Source: Phycisphaerales bacterium
GTDB lineage: Bacteria; Planctomycetota; Phycisphaerae; Sedimentisphaerales; Anaerobacaceae
Assembly: GCA_020343675.1 (NCBI GenBank)
Contig: CP070806.1
Location: 5,025,546-5,062,302, forward strand
Direction of reading: 5' to 3'
Length of the DNA stretch: 36,757 nt
Part shown: one piece after another, positions 31,060 through 36,757 of the stretch
Layout: each line of letters opens with the position of its first letter
How positions within the stretch are numbered: position 1 is the first letter of the stretch
Notes under the pieces: model-generated
What the model saw: only the letters and a program-made list of their open reading frames with translations
Told to the model about the DNA's origin: nothing
The model's database searches: none
Position numbers and translations under genes: made by a program

Positions 31060-32985
31060 CTACGCTTTTAATATTTCCGTGACAGTCTTTGCTATCCCTT
31101 CGGCATCTGCACCGGCTTCGGCAAGTTGCGCGTTCCGCAAGTTATGTCCGATAAATCTCCTCGGTGCACCAAGCACGCGGATGGCCTTCGCCGGACACCC
31201 TTCGACGGCAGCCAACTCCAGCACGGCCGAGCCAAAACCGCAAGCGATGGCGTGGTCCTCGACTGTGACGATTGCTTTGCCCCGCTTGGCCATAGAGATG
31301 ATCTTTCCGTCAACAGGAGCAGCGAACCGGCTGTTGATCACATCCACAGCGATGCGCTGCTCGCGCAGCAGGGCCGCTGCCTTCAACGCCTCGGTCAGGA
31401 TGCTGCCATAGCTGACGATTGCCGCCGCAGCACCTCTTGCCCTCTTGACTGTCACGCTCTTGCCCAATTTGAAAGGCCGGGCACAGGCGGACCTGGCAAA
31501 CTCCGAGCCCGGAACAACCTCTTTCGGATACCGTATCACGACCGGCTTGTTCTCACTCAACGCAAATTCCAGGGCCAGCTTCATTTCGACGTCGTTGGCC
31601 GGAGCTGTCAACACCATGTTCGGCATCATCCGCAGAAAGCCTATGTCCATCAGCCCATGATGGGTTGGCCCATCGGTGCCAACGAACCCGGCCCTGTCGA
31701 TGCAGAAAACAACGGGTAGATTCTGCAGAGCCACCTCTTGGAAGATCTGGTCGAAGCTGCGCTGCAGGAAGGTTGAATAGATGCAGACGACCGGTTTGAG
31801 CCCGTCTTTGGCCAGGCCGGCGGCTATGTCAACGGCGGCGCTTTCGGCTATCCCGACGTCATAGAAGCGGTCGGCAAACTTCTCGCGGAAATCGCCCAGT
31901 CCCGTGCCGTCGCACATGGCCGAGGTGATCGCGACAATTTCTTCGTCTTGGTGGGCCAGTTCCGTGAGGTGCTCACCGAACGCCGCGGTGAAACTGGGCC
32001 GGCTCGGCACCGATTTTGACTCAACGGTTTCTCCGTTGATTTTGAACGGGCCGGTCGAATGGAACTCGGTCGGACCCTGGTCGGCGGGGCGAAAGCCCTT
32101 GCCCTTCCTGGTGTAAACGTGCAGGATGGCCGGGTGGTTCAGCTCTCCCAAAGCCTCGAACAACTGGGTGAGCGCGCCAATATCGTGGCCATCGACGGGT
32201 CCAAAGTAAGGAATGTTCAGGCTCTCGAACATCTGGCTGGCCGGCAGAGCCATCCGGATGCCCTTCTTGACTCTCTCAATTGTTTCTTCAACGCTCTTGC
32301 CGATAACCGGCATGTGCTCCAGGATATTCCTGGTTGTCCTTCGCAAGCCCTCGTACGTATGGCTCAGTCGCACTTTGGAGAAATACTTTGCGACCGCCCC
32401 GACGGTGGCGTCGATCGCCATCGAGTTGTCATTGAGCACGATCAGAAGCTGCCTCTTGATGAGTCCCAGATTGTTAAGAGCCTCAAAGCTCGTTCCGTTA
32501 ACAATGCTGGCATCGCCGATGACGGCCACGATCTTGCTATTGTCTTGAACGGTTTGCGGCGTGGGGCCCTTTCGGCCTCTGGCTCTCAACTGTTCGCCGA
32601 GCGCCATTCCAATGGCCGTGGCGATCGACGTTCCCGCATGCCCGACGGCAAACTGGTCGTGCTCGCTCTCGGCCGGGTTGGGAAAGCCGCTTATCCCGCC
32701 AGGGTGACGAAGATGCTCGAACTTGTCTCTGCGTCCCGTGACGATTTTGTGCGTGTAGCACTGGTGCCCGACGTCCCAGAGCAGCTTGTCTTTCGTGAAA
32801 TCGAATACGCAGTGCAGGGCCAGCGTCAATTCCACCAAGCCCAGATTGCTGGCCAGATGCCCGCCGGTCTTGCTCACCGAATCGAGAATGAACTGGCGGA
32901 TCTCCTCCGTCAAGGTCTTCAGTTCGGGCACCGAGAGCCTCTTGACGTCCGCCGGACTATTGATCTGCTCCAGAAACTTACTCAT
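31060..32985 (-). CDS. dxs: 1-Deoxy-D-xylulose-5-phosphate synthase
   Basis: First enzyme of the MEP isoprenoid pathway: condenses pyruvate and glyceraldehyde-3-phosphate on thiamine diphosphate. From ATG 32985 (with GAGAGG upstream) the product is 641 aa, normal for the family; a longer frame to 33066 is rejected. Visible parts are GGHLASNLGLVELTLALH, the ThDP motif opening at Gly157-Asp158, a Pyr domain (VGTDGPTHHG) and the C-terminal transketolase domain. The ThDP motif reads GDAS instead of GDG, a change I recall from other planctomycete DXS proteins. It is overlapped by no gene and is followed after 6 bp by nadK. Confidence 0.96.
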   Translation of the reverse strand: MSKFLEQINSPADVKRLSVPELKTLTEEIRQFILDSVSKTGGHLASNLGLVELTLALHCVFDFTKDKLLWDVGHQCYTHKIVTGRRDKFEHLRHPGGISGFPNPAESEHDQFAVGHAGTSIATAIGMALGEQLRARGRKGPTPQTVQDNSKIVAVIGDASIVNGTSFEALNNLGLIKRQLLIVLNDNSMAIDATVGAVAKYFSKVRLSHTYEGLRRTTRNILEHMPVIGKSVEETIERVKKGIRMALPASQMFESLNIPYFGPVDGHDIGALTQLFEALGELNHPAILHVYTRKGKGFRPADQGPTEFHSTGPFKINGETVESKSVPSRPSFTAAFGEHLTELAHQDEEIVAITSAMCDGTGLGDFREKFADRFYDVGIAESAAVDIAAGLAKDGLKPVVCIYSTFLQRSFDQIFQEVALQNLPVVFCIDRAGFVGTDGPTHHGLMDIGFLRMMPNMVLTAPANDVEMKLALEFALSENKPVVIRYPKEVVPGSEFARSACARPFKLGKSVTVKRARGAAAAIVSYGSILTEALKAAALLREQRIAVDVINSRFAAPVDGKIISMAKRGKAIVTVEDHAIACGFGSAVLELAAVEGCPAKAIRVLGAPRRFIGHNLRNAQLAEAGADAEGIAKTVTEILKA

Positions 32986-33103
32986 CAAAGCCTCTCTCAA
33001 CGACTCATTACCGACAAGCTCAGACCCGTGTGCAGGTAGTATCCGGCCAAATTCAGCCTTCTGCAAGAATCTTAACTTGCTTTACTATAACAGGTTGTAC
33101 GCG

Positions 33104-33132
33104 AAAAAGTAAGGGTTTTTCCTTTTACTTTT
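33104..33132 (-). terminator. Candidate terminator between rsmB and dxs
   Basis: On the minus strand AAAAGTAA pairs with TTACTTTT (8 bp), with an inner GG/CC pair and an A-rich loop, ending in a T5 tract. It sits about 70 bp past the rsmB stop and about 120 bp before dxs. A 7-bp inverted repeat, GAGCGTC (33146-33152) with GACGCTC (33197-33203), lies between it and the rsmB stop. dxs may therefore have its own promoter, though none was clearly seen. Confidence 0.45.
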
Positions 33133-33201
33133 CCGGAGCGAGCCCGAGCGTCTTGCCGGCACGAAAGAATCTCCGGGCAGGCTCTACGCCGGGACTGACG
33201 C

Positions 33202-34584
33202 TCAGTCTTGAGCTCGTATGAGAATGGCGGTGTAGCCGCCGTCGCAGTCAAATCCTTCGACTGAGGGCAGAGTCAACGCTTCGGATTCAAGTTCGAAGAT
33301 GCGGTTCTCCTTCACGAAGTCTCCGACAAGCCCGGCGTTCTCCACCTTTTGAATGCTGCACGTGCTGTAGCAGATTTTCCCGCCCGGCTTGACCATCTCC
33401 GCCGCGGCGCCGAGCAGCTCGGCCTGTATCTTGACGAGTCTTCGCAGTGCCTCGGCGCTTATCCGATAGCGGAGCTCGACGCGTCTGGCGAGAACACCCG
33501 TATTCGAACACGGGACATCGAGCAGAACTGTATCGAAAGGGCCAATCTCAGCGGCCGTGCCTTGCAGGTTTTGGTACGGAACAACTCTGACGCTTTCGAT
33601 GCCAAGCCGGGTGATGTTTTCTTTGACCAACTCCAGCCGCCGGCCGTCGATATCAGTGGCGATGATCGTCGCCGAGTCGCCCGTCACCTCGGCTAATTGC
33701 GTCGTCTTGGTGCCGGGCGCGGCGCACAGGTCGAGTATTGTCCAGCGGGGCTGCGGGTCCAGCCTCGTGACCGCACATGAAGCGGTAATGTCCTGAACGG
33801 TGAATTCACCCTCGGCAAAGCCGGGGAGCTGAGCGAGCTCGCGCGGACTTCTGATTCTGATCATTAAACCGTTGCCGTCTGCCTCTGAATCGATGCCCGC
33901 TTGCTGGAGTTTCTCCACCAAAGTTGACGTTGTAGTCTTTAGCCTGTTGGGCCTGATGTAAATGGTCGGCCTGCGATTGGACGCAAAGCAAATCTGTCGC
34001 GTGGATTCTTCGCCGAATTCGGCGAGCCAGTCCGCCACGAGCCATTCGGGCAGCGAGAAAGCGATGCTCAGATACTCGGCGGGACAAGTCTCTCGATCGG
34101 GCAAAAACCCGGTATCGAATTCACAGCCGCTCGAAGGCGTCTGAGGCAAAGTACGCTCGGCGTTCGCCCGAGTCAATGGAGTTTTCCGATTACTCACGCG
34201 CCGCGAAATTTGTCGCAGGACCGCGTTCACGAAGCCGCTTTGCTTTTGGCCCGCAATGGCTTTCGTGCTCTCGACCGCCTCGCTGACGATGGCATAGGCC
34301 TCGGTTGCAGGCGAATAGAGAAGCTCATAGACCCCGATACGCAGGATATTGAGCAGCCGGCGCTGAATTCTGTCCACGGGCCGGCCTGAGAACGTTGAGA
34401 TCACCGTATCGATAGCTCCGCGATTTCGCAGGGTTCCGAAGACAAGGTCCGTCGCCCGCTGCCTCTGGCTCGTCTCGGATAGCAGCGTTTCTAATATCGA
34501 CCCGGCGTGATTGCTCTTCGGATCGCACCGGTTCAACACCTCGATGGCAATAGCCCGCGCGGATTTGAGTGTTTGATCGGCCAT
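33202..34584 (-). CDS. rsmB: 16S rRNA (cytosine-967-C5) methyltransferase RsmB
   Basis: SAM-dependent methyltransferase that modifies C967 of 16S rRNA. The 460-aa product has an N-terminal NusB-like RNA-binding domain (about 5-135) and a short linker. A Rossmann methyltransferase domain follows, with SAM motif DLCAAPGTKT, catalytic-site Cys359 in DVPCSNTG, and Cys409 in YSTCSIQ. The two cysteines are those that form and release the covalent RNA intermediate in this family. The def-fmt-rsmB order is conserved in many bacteria. Here a membrane-protein gene is inserted between fmt and rsmB, 20 bp upstream. Confidence 0.95.
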   Translation of the reverse strand: MADQTLKSARAIAIEVLNRCDPKSNHAGSILETLLSETSQRQRATDLVFGTLRNRGAIDTVISTFSGRPVDRIQRRLLNILRIGVYELLYSPATEAYAIVSEAVESTKAIAGQKQSGFVNAVLRQISRRVSNRKTPLTRANAERTLPQTPSSGCEFDTGFLPDRETCPAEYLSIAFSLPEWLVADWLAEFGEESTRQICFASNRRPTIYIRPNRLKTTTSTLVEKLQQAGIDSEADGNGLMIRIRSPRELAQLPGFAEGEFTVQDITASCAVTRLDPQPRWTILDLCAAPGTKTTQLAEVTGDSATIIATDIDGRRLELVKENITRLGIESVRVVPYQNLQGTAAEIGPFDTVLLDVPCSNTGVLARRVELRYRISAEALRRLVKIQAELLGAAAEMVKPGGKICYSTCSIQKVENAGLVGDFVKENRIFELESEALTLPSVEGFDCDGGYTAILIRAQD

Positions 34585-34604
34585 TCTTTGTTTGTCAATC
34601 TTGC

Positions 34605-35123
34605 CTATTCGCCAGACTCTTGTTCTGATGTCCTGCCCTCTTTGTCTTTGGAAATGAACCCTTCCAAGCGCCTGGAATAGGCATTAATTCTGAGCGCAGT
34701 CATCACCCCCTTGCAAACAAAGAAATGAATCGCAAAAGCCGACAAGAGTACGCACATCAAAAGCCAGTACTGACGATGACCTGCTAATATCGACAGGAGG
34801 AATAGGATTGGTGAAAAGACAACCCCAAAGATACTTACCACAACGGAAGGATTTTTCAAGCGGATAGAATCCGACTTGTCCAAAACAAGTCTCTCCAAGC
34901 GCGTAAAACATGTGTCTATTCTCTGATTCAGCAGAAGACCAACACAGCAATCAACCATATAAACAGCAAGAAGGAAGCAAAGGCCCATCCTGAACGCCTC
35001 ACGGTGAAGCCCGGCCACTACTCCCCCATAGAGCAAAAGCACAACTGCCCCACAGAGTAAAACCATCGCTGCCAAAGTATTAGATCCAATAAACCTGAGT
35101 ATTTTACTGAAGCGACTTTCCAT
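34605..35123 (-). CDS. Four-helix membrane protein of unknown function
   Basis: A 172-aa protein with four predicted transmembrane helices (about 15-39, 43-65, 94-115, 119-141), arranged as two hairpins around a polar loop (66-92) with several charged residues, and a charged Glu/Lys/Arg-rich C-terminal tail. GGGAGAG lies upstream of ATG 35123. The surrounding DNA is visibly more AT-rich than the neighbouring genes. It lies inside the def-fmt-rsmB-type series, 20 bp before rsmB and 185 bp after fmt. I do not recognise a family. It could be a lineage-specific insertion into the operon. Confidence 0.7.
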   Translation of the reverse strand: MESRFSKILRFIGSNTLAAMVLLCGAVVLLLYGGVVAGLHREAFRMGLCFLLAVYMVDCCVGLLLNQRIDTCFTRLERLVLDKSDSIRLKNPSVVVSIFGVVFSPILFLLSILAGHRQYWLLMCVLLSAFAIHFFVCKGVMTALRINAYSRRLEGFISKDKEGRTSEQESGE

Positions 35124-35162
35124 AACGACTTCTCTCCCATTCTTCTAAAATCGACTTGGTTC

Positions 35163-35184
35163 GATATCGGTGGTTCACCATATC
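35163..35184. repeat. Inverted repeat upstream of the membrane-protein gene
   Basis: GATAT-c-GGTG, loop GTT, CACC-ATATC: a 9-bp stem with one bulged base in the 185-bp fmt/membrane-protein gap, about 40 bp before the start codon at 35123. No T tract follows on the minus strand, so an operator or leader hairpin is likelier than a terminator. Nothing else was recognised in this gap. Confidence 0.45.
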
Positions 35185-35308
35185 AATGAAATGCCCATGT
35201 GCGTTTCTCATTTCAACAATGATTTGCTCAGATATAGCTATCCAACAAGAACCACAAGTGTCGAAAAATGCGACCTAAGGCATCACATTAGAAGCAAGGC
35301 ATTTATCC

Positions 35309-36262
35309 TTACGTACTTACTTGCATAAACAAATCGCCGGGCTGGGTTTTTCGGCCGTTGACGAAGGCTTTGAAGTCCATAAGCGGCGAGCCTGCGGGTT
35401 TGATTTTTTTGATTTTCAAGGCATTTTGGCCGCAGATGACATTCAGGTTCTCATCGAGGATCCCGGCCGACACATCAGCCGGACTTGCCGCTTTCACAAC
35501 CTCAGCGGCGACGATGATAGCGCGAGTGGATTTGCCGGTCTTTTTTGAGACATAATTGGCCGAGGCACCGGGCCAGGGCCACAGGCCGCGTATCTTTCTG
35601 GCCAGGGCTTCGGCCGGCTCGGCAAAGTCGATAAAGCCATCGGTCTTCTTCAGCTTGGGAGCGAGGGTCGCCTTGGAATGGTCCTGCTCGGCGTAAACCA
35701 CAGTACCGTCGGCGATCTGGTTTATTGTTTTCAACAGTAGCGGGCCGGCGATTTGAGCCAATCTGTCGTGCAGTTGATCCGCCGTTTCATCGGAGCCGAT
35801 GTCTGTCTCTGCCTGGCCTAAGACCTGGCCTGCATCCATTTTCTCAGCCAGGGTGATGATGCTGATGCCGGTCTTGGTCTCGCCTTCGATGATGGCCCGG
35901 TTGATAGGCGCCGCTCCGCGATATTTCGGAAGCAAAGAGCCATGTACGTTGATCGCTCCCTTGGGCGGTAGATTGATCAGGTCGCTGCCGATCTTTTGCC
36001 CAAACGCAATAACGACGATTAAATCAGGCTTATAGCCGGCCATTGTCTCGATGACATCCGGAGTGTTTACGTTATCCGTTTCAACAAAGGGAATTTTGTG
36101 CACATCTGCCCACTGGGCCACCGGCGTCGGATTGGGCTTGCGCCCTCTGCCCGCCGGGTTCGCAGGCTGCGTCACAATGAGCTTCAGATTGTGTTCCGAG
36201 CTGCACAAAGCGTCCAGGCACTCAATGCCAAACTCACCACTGCCGAGATAGACAATTCGCAT
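35309..36262 (-). CDS. fmt: Methionyl-tRNA formyltransferase
   Basis: Formylates initiator Met-tRNA using 10-formyltetrahydrofolate. The 317-aa product has the N-terminal hydrolase-fold domain with Asn105, His107 (NVHGSLLPKYRG) and Asp143 (KMDAG), matching E. coli Asn106, His108 and Asp144. The C-terminal OB-type domain (about 210-317) binds tRNA. Length is normal. It lies 22 bp after def, whose product removes the same formyl group from new proteins; the pair is normally co-transcribed. Confidence 0.96.
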   Translation of the reverse strand: MRIVYLGSGEFGIECLDALCSSEHNLKLIVTQPANPAGRGRKPNPTPVAQWADVHKIPFVETDNVNTPDVIETMAGYKPDLIVVIAFGQKIGSDLINLPPKGAINVHGSLLPKYRGAAPINRAIIEGETKTGISIITLAEKMDAGQVLGQAETDIGSDETADQLHDRLAQIAGPLLLKTINQIADGTVVYAEQDHSKATLAPKLKKTDGFIDFAEPAEALARKIRGLWPWPGASANYVSKKTGKSTRAIIVAAEVVKAASPADVSAGILDENLNVICGQNALKIKKIKPAGSPLMDFKAFVNGRKTQPGDLFMQVST

Positions 36263-36284
36263 AACTGTAGTCCCTCACGGCGTT

Positions 36285-36757
36285 CTATTGCTCGTGTTGG
36301 TCCTGGAGCTTTTTCAGTTGTCTTCGATGGGCGATTCTGGCGGCCTGGCCCATCCGATTGACAATGGTCACCCCTTCGATGTGGTCGTACTCGTGTTGCA
36401 GGGCCCTGGCGTAGAGCCCGTCGGCCTGTTCGGTAAACTCGTTACCCTCCAGGTCGGTTGCGGTTACCTCGCACTTTTTATACCGGCGAATTTTCGTGTA
36501 AATACCGGGCACTGACAGGCACCCTTCTTCGATCGCGCCAAGCTCCCCGGCCGGTGTTAAGGTTGGGTTAATATAAACTCTGACGTTTTCCCTGCCCCCG
36601 TCGAGCGAGATGATGAATACGCGCAGCGGAACCCCTACCTGCGGGGCGGCCAGGCCCACACCCTTTCTCTCCACCATGACATCGACCATCTTATCGACCA
36701 GCCGGCGGATATCGCCGTCGATTTGCTCGACCGGCTCAGCACGGCCGGTCAGGACCT
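36285..36757 (-). CDS. def: Peptide deformylase, 5' end cut by the window edge
   Basis: Metalloenzyme that removes the N-formyl group from nascent proteins. All three motifs are present: GVGLAAPQV, EGCLSVPG (metal Cys) and QHEYDHIEG (two metal His and catalytic Glu). ATG 36689 would lose the N-terminal helix. The frame is open to the right edge, and the 22 codons upstream of that ATG read LTGRAEP...IRRLVDK, which fits the conserved deformylase N-terminus. The gene is therefore taken to run past 36757. The C-terminal tail (RRQLKKLQDQ) is ordinary. Confidence 0.95.
   Translation of the reverse strand, partial: VLTGRAEPVEQIDGDIRRLVDKMVDVMVERKGVGLAAPQVGVPLRVFIISLDGGRENVRVYINPTLTPAGELGAIEEGCLSVPGIYTKIRRYKKCEVTATDLEGNEFTEQADGLYARALQHEYDHIEGVTIVNRMGQAARIAHRRQLKKLQDQHEQ

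Noticed and set aside
1..36757. tRNA genes, CRISPR arrays, insertion sequences, integrases or prophage genes
   Set aside because: None seen. GTTCGA-like strings (for example near 1383 and 8315) lie inside protein-coding genes and lack a cloverleaf.

Overview
This window is a compact, GC-rich (high-fifties percent by eye), mostly housekeeping stretch of a Gram-negative chromosome. An outer-membrane/lipid A block containing an LpxC-FabZ fusion protein, Planctomycetes-like DXS and DnaA motif variants, and a polysaccharide/sugar-acid style gene cluster rich in flavoenzymes all fit an anaerobic or facultative member of the Planctomycetota, class Phycisphaerae (Sedimentisphaerales-like). That assignment is inference from gene content. 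No rRNA or tRNA gene, CRISPR array, insertion sequence or prophage gene was seen.

Layout. (1) 72-7573, plus strand: replicative helicase dnaB, then bamA, skp, lpxD, lpxC-fabZ and lpxA, which are outer-membrane assembly and the first steps of lipid A synthesis. A Gfo/Idh/MocA oxidoreductase (7643-8674) and a periplasmic cyclophilin lipoprotein (8741-9346) follow. (2) nfi (endonuclease V) on minus and uvrA on plus diverge from a 130-bp intergenic region with a plausible promoter. (3) 13065-22040, plus strand: six closely spaced genes begin only 13 bp after uvrA. They encode an Old Yellow Enzyme/GltD-like iron-sulfur flavoprotein fusion, an SDR dehydrogenase, a KDPG-aldolase family enzyme, an exported BNR_4-type beta-propeller, a fumarate-reductase-like FAD enzyme and a PfkB sugar kinase. 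mtnA follows at 22094. This is the least conventional part of the window. It looks like a sugar-acid or unsaturated-uronate catabolic route with two extra flavin reductases, for which I cannot name a described pathway.

(4) 23196-26185: a 90-residue NifU-domain protein on minus, then ilvB-ilvN on plus. ilvBN sits behind a consensus promoter (TTGACA-18 bp-TATAAT) and a ~258-nt leader with several hairpins, two of them mutually exclusive, suggesting attenuation or ligand control. (5) A 565-bp gene-free region with DnaA-box-like sequences precedes dnaA (26751-28199). (6) From 28226 to the right edge every gene is on minus. In transcription order these are def (cut by the window end), fmt, a four-helix membrane protein of unknown function, rsmB, dxs, nadK and an exported TPR-containing protein.

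Reading frames appear intact; only def is clearly partial (dnaB may extend past the left edge). Start sites were moved inward from the longest open frame where a ribosome-binding site or signal peptide favoured it (dnaB, bamA, lpxA, the FAD enzyme, mtnA, the NifU protein, ilvN, dnaA, the TPR protein, dxs). The strand switch at ~28.2 kb is convergent, which argues against the dnaA region being a bidirectional origin despite its DnaA-box-like motifs.
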